Shown here: piece after piece, positions 34,224-46,783 of the stretch
Position numbering within the stretch: the first letter of the stretch is position 1
How the letters are laid out: every line of letters starts with the position of its first letter
NCBI GenBank assembly: GCA_022661535.1
Contig: JAKULF010000010.1
Span: 806,001 to 870,000 of the forward strand
Reading direction: 5' to 3'
DNA length: 64,000 bases
From: Eutypa lata
Taxonomy: Eukaryota; Ascomycota; Sordariomycetes; Xylariales; Diatrypaceae
The notes under the pieces: model-generated
Told to the model about the DNA's origin: nothing
The model's database searches: none
The model's input: the letters and a program-made list of their open reading frames with translations, nothing else
Made by a program: the position numbers and the translations under genes

Positions 34224-36924
34224 CTACCACACAGCACTCCTTGGCCTCTCATGCCTGGGGGTATCTACACTCACTACACACTTAAGTGGTACCGTTTCGA
34301 CTCTCGCGCTCTTAGTGGTGGGGAGTATGGCCTCACTCTCATCGATTTCAGGAACGAGTATCATGGCCTTTGGGGTCTTCAGACCGTCTCCAAGAATGAT
34401 AGGTGAGTTATGAATTCCGATAGTTACGACGGAGGACGTATAGTCGTTAGCACTCTCATCAGGTAGTACCTGAGGCTTGACGGCTTTCTTGTTAGCCAGT
34501 GGCTCACTCCCGTTTTTCTCGACTCCTCTATGACTCCCGTGTCTGCTACTTGGTTGATCGTTCCATGATTGCACCTTTTCCTCGGTAGTAGGTTCTGGGC
34601 TGTCATATTGAGAAATAGGGCTAGTTTGGTTCGAGCTAAGCTGGCTCCCCTTTGAACGCGGTGATGTCAGACGGGGAAAGGGACGCTGAGCGGGCCTTGG
34701 AGAACTCTTTTGCGGTGACAGTCTACTATCTCGTTGTTCGCCGCCCCGGGAAATCTTTCTTGGATCGGGGAGTTGTGGCGACTCTTTTGGTCGGTTCGAC
34801 GTCTTGCTAGAACGCGATTGATAATCTCCACTCCTAGGCGAACTGAGTTTTGGGGTGGGCGCGCGGCGAGGAGACGACCTTTCAACTCCTCGTTTTTCTG
34901 GGTCTATTGACTTATTTCTGGCATGTTTATGTGTCTTGCTTTGCAAGTCATCTTCCTTATTGTACGGCTTCGATTGTCCCCTTCGCGAGGAATGAAGTAC
35001 GACGAAGTCGTCCTCGTCTGCGTGGCACAGAAGGCTGTCTCGCCGTGGGGCTATACCCTCCTCAAAGACCAACATATCCGCCCCAAGCTTCTCCAAGTCA
35101 AGCGGCGTTCTTGGTTCACGTATGGGGTTAACCTCTTGAGGTTTTGGGTGTGCAGCTGAGCGCGCCACGACATTGGAATCGGAACGCTCTCGACGTCTCG
35201 TCCGGCTATGATTGCGCGATTTGGGTGAACTTACATTGCCAGCCGATGTGCTTTTAGGCGATGCCTGAGCTGGTCTCCCACCGGGTAGTATGTCTTCTTC
35301 TTCCGATATCATCGGAGTTCGAGATGAAACCGTATTGTTGTGTCTGAAGCTACGAGATGCATCTTCTACCTTCCAACTACGACCCGCATATGTGTTCGGC
35401 TCAATGGGTGTATCCACATGATTGAAACGAGTGTTTAAGAGCGGTGACTGCGGTGTTCTAGAAGCCTTCAAGTGCTCTAGGGGAGAGCCGAAGTGTCGTG
35501 TCGAAATAGGGGATTCCCCACGGTGAGTTATAGGAGGTGACCGGGTTAGAGGTGTGGCGGTATCCCGTGTCATATGATCTCCATAATCGCTTCCGTCAGC
35601 TCCAAACGGCACTTCTGATGACACAACCCTTGTCTCTTTGGCCCCAGCAGTATTTGATGATTTTGACATGGTGCTAGATGAAGTAGACTCAGGTGGCGGC
35701 ATGCTAGTCGCTCCCTGAACAGGTGAGGCACCGGAGGGGGTGCCTGCATCGTTCTCAACCACCGTCGGCTGGTCTGGCCGATACACGAGTTGGCCGAATG
35801 GTGCCGTACTAGTATCGACAACTAGCAACTCCTTTTCGCCACGACCTAGGAGGCCGTATACACTGACCTCACCATTCTTGATGCCGATAACGGCACTTGT
35901 ACCGGCATAGACAGCCTCAGTTTCCACTCCAGTTCGATTTGCAAAGATCACGATTATTTCATCTTCACTCTCCGAGCGAATCAGCGGCTCTAGGCGTTTG
36001 ACCCAGTACGTCAGCGTGTCCATATCGGGCTCCTTCGGCATTTGGCTAAACTCCCGCGCATCCTCACGGCTCAGCCAAGCCATCGACATGATCACAACGT
36101 TGGCCTGTACATCCAAAACATGGAAAGCAAACTCGAAAGCGCTCCACGGCGTCTCGAACCTATAAGGACTAGGAAGCTACGTTAGACACAAAGTCACACA
36201 TGGGAAAACTCATTTACTAACTTGAGGTCCATGCCTATGTTCCCAGTTAGTATAGTGTCTTAACAACCGTTGAGCTAGACGCTGTGGAACTATTGGTACT
36301 CACAGATGCCCATCGCCGTCGGTCCAATGCCAGGTATCCACCCCTGGTAGAACCCCTTCGGGTTTTCCAAAGCCCATGTTTCGTCCGTATAATAAAGATG
36401 CGTCTTTCGATAGTTGGCGATTGTCTCTCCCTCTTCGTTAACCACTATCAACGAGTTGTAGTATTCAGGTGAGGTTGGCCAGTTGTTCGAAACGTCCACC
36501 TTTTCGGGATATCCCGCCGCAACGACGCAGTTATATTTCAGGGCAGTCGTTCGAGCCCAAAGCGAGGTAATCCCTGATTTAGACGGTTCTAGGAAGGGTG
36601 ATATGTCTTGAAGTGATTTGAAGTTGTACCCTGTTAAATGTGTGATAGTTGGTAAGTAAGGAGGTCCTACTACGTATGAAGCCTAATGTCGCAATCCCCA
36701 ATCCAGTTTTACCCCGACAACTTGGTATCTGAACGAAATTGCTTCGACAAGGCAATATATAAAAGGAACAAATGGTTTCTTAACATACCTGTGAATGCAA
36801 GCTCTGGCAAGACAAGTATATCCAAATCTTCCGGGTTCGCCTTACTCAAGACTGCATCGGCGCGATTGAGGTTGTTGTCGATATCCCCAACCTGAGGGGC
36901 AAACTGGAGGCACCCAATCCTCAT
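34224..36924 (-). CDS. Nta1-like carbon-nitrogen hydrolase with long disordered tail
   Basis: Exons 36789-36924, 36304-36630, 36222-36234 (13 nt) and 34224-36168 give 806 aa. Residues 1 to about 310 form a nitrilase-fold domain with the full triad: Glu41 (LPELAFTG), Lys121 (NYRKTHLYY) and Cys155 (MGICMDLNPYRFE). This layout, with FETPWSAFEFAFH, matches fungal homologues of yeast Nta1, the amidase that deaminates N-terminal Asn and Gln in the Arg/N-degron pathway. The start is MRIGCLQFAP, the usual family beginning, rather than the upstream ATG at 36999. Some 480 residues of Ser/Pro/Arg-rich low-complexity sequence follow (SSPRRAPTPKLSSPRSG style), absent from yeast Nta1. Cys155 is split between exon 2 (T) and the 13-nt exon (GC). 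Substrate assignment is by family resemblance only. Confidence 0.85.
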
Positions 36925-39605
36925 CTTCGACGACAAACTCTCCCAGCAACGATTTACCAGAGAAGCAGCAGACAAGACAGTCGGATCGTTAAAGTGCAAC
37001 TAGCAATAGCCTGGAAGTTTATCACCGTCCGAACTTAGGTGATGTTGCAACTCTTTGAAATCAAAAGCGATCAAGGTGAGAATTGCGATGCATAGCGGCA
37101 ACTAACTTGGGTAAGTACCTAAGTCTAAGCACTTGCAGAAGACGGCAAAGGAATGCAGCCCCATATCTCCCTCTCTGTATGTATTGTACGTATTAGGTAT
37201 GTATCCCACCAGCCCACCAAAGATAAAATAAGCTTTCAGACGCGGGGACATGATTTTCATACACCTCACACCACGAAGAGAAAGAGAAAAGCCCCAATCC
37301 AATCCTTCGATACTACCTACCTTCGTGCCAGACCACCTATTTCGTACCTAATATCCATACCTAACTCTGGCTTCGGACGGATCAACCCATAAGAGACATG
37401 CAGCGAGGATTCGACGATAAGCCAGCCACCACCGCTCGGGGCCACTGTGACAGGTCTCTTAACCGCCTACGCCAGTGAGTAGGTTGGTGGGCCGTGGCTC
37501 GGCAGGCCAATCATCCCCGTAGATTTAATTATAGGTGGGCCCAATTATAGCCTTTATTTTTCTTACAGAGCGGCGAGACTCGTTAGGGATTCCGGCACAT
37601 GCAGACCATGCGACTCCCAACCAGAAGCCCCAATCCAATCCCGCCCTATCAGCGTCATATTCCCCGGAATTGTATGCCTGACCTGGCCACTTTTTCGAAA
37701 ACTTACCTCCTAGCGCGTGACCCCTGATGCAGCAGTGTAATAGAATATTCTCTGAAAGATATATCTAGTAATCTGGTAGCTGGATTACGTGAGATAATTG
37801 TCGAGAATTAGGTGTGTAAATCGCTAGCCCACGTGCAAAGACGGTGAGAGAAAAGATCTAGCCAGCAACTATGTATGATGATGGGTGTCTATTCCCCGAC
37901 CATGCCGACGGCAGGAACCGCAGAAGATATGTCGTATGACGGGGATGTAAGGTACTGACTGTATTGACACATGCATTAGCGCTAGTTCGCAACTTGAGAA
38001 CATTACTGTACAATACGGCTTTCGACTTTTCATCTGCCAGAGACTACTTCATACGTATAGTAGAATAATTATATTAGCTGTTAACTACGTCGACTGCATA
38101 TGCGATGGCCTATTGATACATGTCTGCCTCTAAATCGCGGGGTAGTAGGTATTGTCGGCCGAATCTATACGCCGTTGTGTTTAACCCAGTGTTACAAGGC
38201 TCGCGGGTTCTTACTACATCAGCGAGCGACAATCCGTACTCATTTATTAATATTCGTCAAGCACGCATAGCCTTCCTCATTCAAGACGATCCTGTCGATA
38301 CATTTTTCAGCCACGAGCAATTTGGCGTTTGGGGGCCCTTGCTGTGCCTTCTCCCATAGATAGCACAGCGCTTGTGCCGAAATGAAGTTTCGTCATTTTA
38401 TCCCCAAAATAGAAATCTGAAAGCGGCCCCTCCCTCCCCCTTTTAATAGACGAAACTTGGTCCTCGAGCCCATTGTCTGTCTATGAGGCTCGCATAGGTG
38501 TTCAATTCGATATTTCTTTATGCTTTAATAATCTCTTCAATGCATGTAAACAACTGATTTATCTACGTCACTGTATATGGGTGTATAGAATTGTATAAAG
38601 TTCTTACGCATAACGTCCCGCATCGACGTGGGGGTTCCGGCCCAAGACTGCGGCTCAGGATCCCATGCCTGCCCTACGTAGCATGTGTTGTACATTAGTT
38701 GAGTTAGCATCAAAAGTCAAGCATGTTGCTTGCCAAATATGGTCGACCTAGTTATAAGTTATATGCTGTTGGAACTTTTCTATGCATGCTTTATGGGACT
38801 AACCGAAGGGCTGAACCAATCTGTCGGGACTGCCTCTGGCCAATGAGCTGGCCAGAAGCAGGCGGTCGCCATTATAAGCCACGTTGATCACATTGACACT
38901 AAGTAGTTGGCAATTGCTTGTTTTAGTTGCTGGATATACCAATGTGGTAGTCAACTATGAACTGGACTAGAGCTTTTCAGGGGTTTGGTTCATACAAATC
39001 ATGTTGGGCCGCATGCATGGTGCTGCCAACACCGCAGTTTTCTACTCTGCCTTCGGCATGTTAGTTCTTAGTCTTCCCTTTCCAGCATGATCTCCATGGA
39101 GCTATAGCAACGCAAAACTCGTCTACTACATAGTCACAAGGTGGACGTCGTATATATCATAGTCCTATATTTATTCCCATCTACCTTGGACACTCTATGT
39201 TTGTAAGTACTTCCACCGGTCCTCTCCGATCTGATATGCTGAAGTCGGCGAGACGGCAACTTCAAGCACAATCAGGCCGTACTCAAACGAACGGTGTTAG
39301 CCAGTCAGTGCCACTGGATTCATCGCATCGGGTCTGGTCCCCGGCGTTGAACTTCGACAATGGGAAATGAAACGACCACATGCCAGGAACTTTCGGTTGT
39401 TTTTGAACGGCCATTTCCAACTTCACCTAGACCTTGCCATATTGTACCTCAAGATGTGACTACTGCATTCATTGCTGCATTATCAAACTTACCGCTGTTC
39501 AAATATGGTTATATTTCACGCCAATGCGACCTGATATTGTCGAACGAGATTCGTATTTCCGCATAGCTTCTATCACGTACATCTCTACCTATCTGCTTGT
39601 CACAA
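36925..39605. other. Intergenic, 2.7 kb
   Basis: No convincing gene on either strand. Presumed promoter of the Nta1-like gene at its left end, otherwise featureless. Confidence 0.45.
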
Positions 39606-40121
39606 CTACCCAGTAGGTAAGGGACGCTTCGTTAGCTGTCTCCGACCCATGAAGCGGCTTTCATGTTCTAAGCCAAGGGCCATAGCCGGCTTCCTTTGCC
39701 CTGGAATCGGTCCACCGCCGTCTAATTCAGTATCCGAGTAGCCAAAGTACGCCATAGGTTTCTCGGCGTGATTGATAACTACCAGGACGATAAATCCCGC
39801 ACTGTTCCAGCCGCCACCAACAAGGAAAGTTGTATTTCCGTTGTTACACTTGACATCTTGAAAGGGGCTCCTCTCACAGCTTAGCGTGTGGTTGGGAGCT
39901 CCCACGTCGAACGCACGCCTAGCCGGAGGATCCTCGGCGGGGTCTTCGGACTCGTCGATGAGAAAGCTTCAGTGACAGGTGCAGTTTCCGAGCGCCCGGT
40001 TGCGGTGCATGTCGGATATCTACCAGATTCCGATCGTACTATTCGCCTCAGCCACACTGATGTCGTCGAATAGGAGTACGGCTAGATAACATAACATAGT
40101 CAAGGGGTATCTTGTCCGCAT
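39606..40121 (-). pseudogene. Pseudogene copy of the small secreted protein at 41.3-41.7 kb
   Basis: One frame from ATG 40121 to a stop at 39606 encodes a signal peptide (MRTRYPLTMLCYLAVLLFDD) and a mature part similar to the gene 1.1 kb away, but with two in-frame stops: TAG at 40020-40022 and TGA at 39969-39971. The TGA stands where the intact copy has Trp (C-x-W-S against CDWSL). Shared landmarks after the stops are a Cys pair, WNSAGFIVLVVINHAEKPMAYFGY and LDGGGPIPGQ, against YQDFMVVIVYNVREQAKAYFGF and LDEGSLIPKQ in the intact gene. Apart from the stops the frame is unbroken over 170 codons, so inactivation looks recent. Confidence 0.75.
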
Positions 40122-41263
40122 GATATGTTAGGAATGAGCTGGTGATGACTAGTTCGTGGCCTTGGTTACCAGAGTTAGACAAAGTCTCCTATGAAACTAC
40201 AAGCAAGGATGATGGTAGGAAAGTATTTCACACAGATAGTTCATGTGTATAATAAACATCTAGATCCTTTTGAAGTATCGCTAGGTAGGCCGCATAGTAG
40301 CAAACATTCGTGTCTGCAGATAGCCGGTTTAGAGTTCCTAGCTGAGTAGGGTGTGCTAGATAATATGTAGCAGCCCTCTAGTATTTCATGCAATGCCGTG
40401 CAGCTAGCTTGGTGGTTGTTAGGCTTACGAAAGCAGCACAAGGCGACGATCTCACCGCAGCTCAACAGGCCTCCAAATATTCTATTTGCTACCCAAATCG
40501 CACAAGCGATCTTGTAATACCGTTATGGACACGGCATATTGCCAAGTAAACAACTACCCTCTTTACAATGCGAACACATATATTTACAGCCTTGACTAGT
40601 CAATAAATCGCATCCAGGGCAGCGTCTTCGTGTCACAACCCCAGAACCAACTAACCGGTAATCCCGACCGCTACACAATGGGTATGTTGCTAAGCTGTGT
40701 GGGATCTGCAAGGAGGGTTTCTGACTGGCTACACCGGCCATCCAAAAACAAGAATATGGTGCCTGTTGGTAAGTGAGCAGTGATCCTAGGTCACGAAAGG
40801 TAGTTGCCTAGTTTGTATTGGTTTCTGAAAATCAACACGAAATAATATGTTAAACCTTTAGAAGTTGAAACATTAACCGTTGGCAACGGCCTTTTGGGAG
40901 ATTGTTGTTGCCGTTTTAAAATTCAGATGAAATGATACGAACCCAATGCTACAGAAGTAGTGTCATATATGCGTAGTCAATGGTATTAATCGATATAATA
41001 TGAAAAGAACCCCAGCTATAGAATCATGACAAACTGCACGATATTAGAACAACGAAGAGGGGATATTAAGGGGTTTTGATGCTATCCACACGTATTTTGG
41101 AACTCTTCTTCCCAACTCTACTCTTATTCAACGGCCAGATGGGACCGTACGAAGCAGCCATGCCCCGCCGGTTTCCTCAAAACATGAAACACAGACACCC
41201 AAACCAGACCGCCAGATTCTCCATATTTTGCCTCAGATAGACAAGACCATCCCCGCAGTCTAC
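40122..41263. other. Intergenic, 1.1 kb
   Basis: Separates the two related genes. No coding sequence recognised. Confidence 0.45.
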
Positions 41264-41716
41264 CTAGCGATTCGAAATCTTCGTCGAGAACGCCTGCACG
41301 ATCTGTTTCGGAATGAGACTGCCCTCGTCTAGGGCTCGGGACTGGAAGCCGAAGTAGGCCTTGGCCTGCTCGCGCACGTTGTAGACGATGACGACCATGA
41401 AGTCCTGGTAGTCGCTGAACCCGCCGTTCATGACCCAGTCCGACTCGGCGGTACACGGGATGTTGGAGAACTGGATGACGTCGCAGGGCTTGTTCTCGTC
41501 CGCCGTGACGGTGAATTGGCAGTGCTCGGCCGGTGCGCCGCTCGTGTCGTCCCCGATGGTCAGGCTCCAGTCGCAGGTAGTGCCGTTCTCGCTTCGACTC
41601 CGGCTGGCGCTCGAAAGCGTCCATTCGGCAACGGGTTCTGGAGGAGGAGGAGGGGCATCATCTGCTGCCCCGAAGCAGGCCAGCAGGCCAGTGTAAACGA
41701 GCGGGGTGAACTTCAT
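41264..41716 (-). CDS. Small secreted protein, intact member of a local pair
   Basis: 150 aa, intronless. The chosen start opens MKFTPLVYTGLLACFGAA, a signal peptide; an in-frame ATG 12 bp upstream (MRSN) is possible. After a proline run (PPPPPEP) the mature part has four or five cysteines (TTCDW, EHCQF, KPCDV, IPCTA) and the conserved segment VVIVYNVREQAKAYFGF, LDEGSLIPKQ, suggesting a small disulphide-bonded beta-rich protein. I do not know the family. A TATAAG motif lies about 110 bp upstream on the minus strand (near 41829). A broken paralogue sits 1.1 kb away on the same strand. Extracellular function unknown, effector-like in size. Confidence 0.78.
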   Translation of the reverse strand: MKFTPLVYTGLLACFGAADDAPPPPPEPVAEWTLSSASRSRSENGTTCDWSLTIGDDTSGAPAEHCQFTVTADENKPCDVIQFSNIPCTAESDWVMNGGFSDYQDFMVVIVYNVREQAKAYFGFQSRALDEGSLIPKQIVQAFSTKISNR

Positions 41717-44700
41717 GTTGGAGCGCAAGGAGTCTTCAGGACTATGAGGTAGGTAGGTTCAGAGGCGGGGAGATGATGTCGATAGGAAGAAAAAAACCGT
41801 GGAACTCAAAAAGAGTTGCGGATCACTCTTATAAAAAAAGTCTCAAAATACTCATCATCGCCTTTACATGTAAACATCCTGGTCCTAGCATCTTGAGCAA
41901 ACAATCCGCTTCCCGTATGGCAATCAACAGGTAAACAGGTATGATAAATGTCTCTGAACTAACGCATCCATCCGTGAAATCGGGCCTTTCTAATATTAGC
42001 TAGGGCATCAACTGGAGGGAAAATACATGTCAAACCTAACTTATCTCACTTAACAGCAGTCATCCTCTCCGACAACCGCAGCACAGTCTGGGCCACAACT
42101 CACACACGCAGTTCATTACATCCTCTTATCGTCGATTCCTTACCCTCCCGGCTCTCATAATCCCTTGACCAGTGACATTCCCAAGGCCGTAGTAAAACTG
42201 AATAGTATAAGATTTCCCCCCGGCCGAGTAACACTATTAGCCCAGCGTCCGGGTTAAGATGACTTCTTCGTATTTTAATAGGCACGTACGACCATGGCGG
42301 AAGAGGGAAGGGCTGCAACTTGGATTAAGCCAGTTGGAGCATTGAGGTAAGAAGATCAAACACTTGTGTCAGGTCTCGATCGGACGAACTGCATGTTGTC
42401 TTGCTCGCTTATCGTGAGTTACCTACGTTACCGGGCCTTCAATTTGGGTTAAGGGTGGCAGCATATCTAAGCAAACATTTATCGAACTTAGTGCAATGAC
42501 TACCATGAAATCTTGATGGCCAAGATATGTAGTCTCATTGTGAGAATAGGAGACATAAGAGTATGATAATGAGAAACATAGAAAATCAAAGAATTCTGGA
42601 CCGCCTGAACTGTGACTTTATCTAATATCTTCCCGGTCCTGGACTAGGAGTGCCTCGTCATTTATAACGGCACGACTGTTCTTATGAAATATATAACCGC
42701 TTGACCTTTAACAAAAGGCAGTACATATATTAGGTAGGTAGTTCAGATAGACCTGGGGGGTATATCGAAAAGTAGGCCCTTCCCAACACTTCTGAGAAAT
42801 TTTAAAGGGAAGACTCAGGCTTAAGTACGTAGAAAATTTGATGCGAGGTAGTCATAAGAGAAGAGATGTTTAAGTATCGAGGTGCATGAAGCACATCAAT
42901 AGTCCTACCATTCCCAGAGTCCTTGAACTTAACAACCATTTATTATTAATAGACGCAGTGCATATTAATGAGTAAGATTGCGAAGTCACCATTAGGCAGA
43001 AAGCTCTGTCAACCTTCCACTACAGTCAGTGACCAGGGAGCCTTATAGCAGCCAAGCTCTACCCAGCATCCGGCAGAATCGCAATGTGGCGTGATGTCGC
43101 TGCCAGCCAAGGCGGAAACGTCTGCAATGCAGCCACAAGTCACTATCACATTCTTTAATATATATGTACGAGTGAGCCGATTTGGGTGGGTGGGTTGGTT
43201 GGATGCTTAAAGCCAAGCTGTTATGGATAGCCGCCAGCGCGTCAAAGCAAGGGAGATCATAGTTATATGATTTTTCCTATTGTGCCGTAGGGTTGCACGT
43301 TCGATTCATAACTATACGCACAACATGCTTTCTAATTTCCACCTGGACAATCGTAGCAGTCAAATCCAGCTCAAAGATGCTCACAGACTCTAATATTAGA
43401 CAAAATTACTACCTTGATAGCAGAAGAGCCGGACTCGTTATTCTCTCGTTTTCCCGCCTACCTATCTAACTAATAACTACCCACCCCACTAAACAAGGAA
43501 AGGTTCTTCAGCGGCATCTTACCCCATTAACGCGCAGATCCTGTCAAGCATCACTCGGCGGTGGGCGGATCTCAAGCGAATCTCGTGATTGACAAGCAAC
43601 TCCATACAATACATAGTTAGCGAGCAATGGGCAAGTCCACGAGTTGCGAAACCCCGCGATGGTGGAGGCAAGGTAGGGTATCTCATTGGTCTCAGGCAAA
43701 GCCCCCCCTGTCAGCATGGCCACCAAAGGCGGCCGGCGTCTGTAGGCGCATCTCATTGGCGGCGTTGGTTGTTTCAATCTTGGCAAGATCCCGGCTTTCG
43801 GCCGCGAGACGCCCACCAGCGAGGATAGACGAGAGGTGCCTGTCCTGTCGGCCCTGTGAGCGTGAGCTTAGAGTGATCCACTTATAGACGGGAAGACACC
43901 CCGCTAACCAGAGGGTCCCTCCCCCCTTCAAATATTCTAACCTGCCATTGACAGCTCGCCCGCTGTCATTGGACGGGTTGGGAAATAGCGCGGCCTCCCT
44001 CGAGATGGCCAGGCTTGCCCATCGAACCTGTAATAAATCTGTAGGTTTGTTTGTAAGTATGTACGTAGGACTTCTGCTGTCCCCCCTTTGGTTGAACTAG
44101 CGATCACGCCGCGGCGCGCGAGCGACTGTAAAAAAAGACCTGCCGGTATGCCATTGGTTGGGTACCCTGCCCACTCATTCATTCGGCCAACAGGGAGAGG
44201 GAGAGAGAGAAACATGTGTGGCTATTTCGAGAAGCAAATATTCCACCAGCGGTAGGAAAGTTTTTTTTTTTTTTTTCTTCCTCCCGTAGACACCGTAGAA
44301 GCAAACCACTTACACACCAGCAAGCAAGCCAAGGATCGCCGTTAGCCAACCTGCTTGCCTGCCTAGACTAGTCCTATCTAGATGTAGACGAGAGCTTATC
44401 CAGTTACTAAACTAAGCTACAATACTACCGGAGCAGGCGAGCCGCCCTGCTCTTCTTACCTACGGCCATAACCCCGGTCCTACCAAGTAACAGGCGAAAA
44501 GCCGTGTGGCCCGAAAAACAATGACATATAGAGAATCACGAACCCACTCATCGTAAGGTCTGCTTTCCAACAACTCCTTCGAGCCATACTCTCGGTTTCG
44601 CTCTCACTGGCTCGGAGCGTCCTCCCCTTGTCTACCGCTACCGACTAGACTTTGTTTGCTTTCCCTTGTGTCTCACGCCCGCATCGATCTGTGCTCGGGA

Positions 44701-44828
44701 GCGCCTCTCAATTGCTGCCATGGTCAAATGTGTACGATAGCGTCGTGTTACCTGTCTAAACCCTTTTTGCGTTCGTTCCTCAGTGGGCTGTTGTTGGTCA
44801 GACCATATGGTGACGGGCCTCTTCCACG
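41717..44828. other. Intergenic, 3.1 kb
   Basis: A long spacer with a poly-T tract at 44261-44277 and GA-repeats at about 44197-44210. Only short frames without domains. Its right end must hold the promoter of paralogue C. Confidence 0.45.
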
Positions 44829-46783
44829 ATGTTGTTGAGGATTCGATTTCTTCATCTCGGCGTGGCCACCGTTCTTAGTCTCAGGGCATCCGCTCTCCAA
44901 GTGACACCGGGCTCGTCATGTTCTGCTGTATGTCTTAACGACACGGAATCCGACGCATGGGACCCAGAATCGTCAAGCACCGATATCTCAGAGATCACTT
45001 GCCATGACGAGGAGTACGACTCGACAAGTACTGGCATCAAATACAGAAATTGCCTCGACTGCCTCCAGAAAAGTAATGCCACTCAGGAGGCTGAAAGTGA
45101 TGCGGAATGGTTTCTCTGTAAGATGATTTTTTTTTAAATAAGCCTGAGCTACTACTATGGGAAGCGCATGTTCAAGTTGGACTAACATCTCTTGTTAGAC
45201 AACCTACGCTATTCGGTAGACACCTGCGTATACGGCTTCCCGAATGACTCGAAGAGAGTCTCCTCGCCATGTGACATCGACACAGCATGCGAGCCGCTGA
45301 AGAAGGCGATGGAGACTGGGGCCCTGGATCCCAACCGTGATCAATACGAGTACTGCACGACAGACGGCGATGTATTTTCTAGCCAGAGTCTAGATCCGTG
45401 CGTTCAGTGCTTGTCCACCAGCTCCGACCTATCTTACATGGCCAACTGTAAGATATTCCAACAACTAATATGTAAACTGCTCTCACTAACATGATCACAG
45501 TCATGACTGCCTTGAAGGCAGGCTGCGAGCAAAAGCCAAAGGGGGGAAGCCTGCTCGGTTTAGATGGCACTCTCTTCGCAACCACCGGGATAAACATCAC
45601 AGCCCCGCCGTCGAACCAGACCCTGACCGACTCAGACGACAACTCCGGAACCATGACGCAGGGAACGATCGTCGGCATCGCCGTCGGCGCCGCGCTACTA
45701 CTTCTAGGCGGCATCGGGCTGTTCTGGGTGTACCACCGCAAGCAGAAGCGACTGTACGGAGAGCCGGTGCACTCGGAGTACGACGGACGAAGCGGCGGCA
45801 GCAAGTCGATAACGCCGCCTCTCGTGGGCGGGTTCACTAGCAGCGGCGGCACCGCAGCAGATCAGCAGAAGCTGGCGGCGATGATGCAGGTGAGCGAGTA
45901 CGAGCTCCGGTCCCAGCAGCGGCCTGCCTCCCGCTTCTACGGCGGCGGTGGCGGAAACGCTGAGTACTACGACGCGCTCGAGAAGGAGATGTACAGCTTC
46001 CAGCCCCCCAATGGTGCTACTGTTACCACCACTATCACGAGCAATAACAACAACAACAACTATCACCCTAATGTCAACCACCACAACTACGCCTTCAACT
46101 CGAACATACCGGGCTCAGGGCCACACCCCACGCTCCCGACACACCCCGCCTACGACCCGCGCGCGACCCACAGCCGGCAGGGCTCGAACCATAGCCAAGC
46201 GCCGACTCCCGAACCGCCCCGGCCCGCCCGGACGAACACCAAGCCGGACTCGTACGCGCTGCAGGCGTACCTCAGCGCCGCCGAAGACGCGACTAGTCTA
46301 CATTTACCGGGTCCGCCACCGGGTCCGCCGCCTCCTGCTGCAGTGGCAGTGTCTCATACGCACAACCGCTCAACGTCGAGCTCGTCGTTATCGCATAACA
46401 ATGCCATGGCCACCACCACCACCACCTTCGTCACTACACAACAGCCACAGCCACAGCCACAGCCGCAACAATACCAATATCAGCAACCACCCCAACAGCA
46501 GCCAACACAGCAAAAGCACGTCCGGGCAGCACCGCCCCCGCCGCCACCACCGCCTCCGCGAGCCAAGGTCCCCGCGCTGCAGCTCCCATCGATACCACGG
46601 ATCCGGATACCGAAGAAATACACACCACCGCAGATCAGCGTGGAGGTGCCGACGCCGGTGGACCGGCACCAGAAGCAGAGCTCAAGTTCGCCGGGTTCGG
46701 CCGTGGAGCGGAGGAGGCCTTGGGCTGCTACGGCGGGGGATGAGGGGGAGCTGAAGACGGGGGAAAGTTCTATGTACGGATGA
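44829..46783 (+). CDS. Single-pass membrane protein with 12-Cys ectodomain (paralogue C)
   Basis: Exons 44829-45117, 45199-45447 and 45501-46783 give 606 aa. A signal peptide (MLLRIRFLHLGVATVLSLRASA) precedes a 12-Cys ectodomain with CxxC pairs CLDC and CVQC, close to paralogue A (both second exons are 249 bp). The membrane helix is about TIVGIAVGAALLLLGGIGLFWVY, then HRKQKR. The tail exceeds 350 aa and is extremely low in complexity: Asn/His runs, QPQPQPQPQQ repeats and a poly-Pro stretch before PRAKVPALQLPSIPRIRIPKKY. Introns 45118-45198 and 45448-45500 occupy the two shared positions (WFL-Y-NLRY, MAN-F-MTAL). The proline stretches could bind SH3 or WW domains, an inference. No kinase or enzymatic motif. 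Confidence 0.86.

Noticed and set aside
43296..43310. GTTCGATTC resembling a tRNA B box
   Set aside because: The surrounding sequence does not fold into a cloverleaf.
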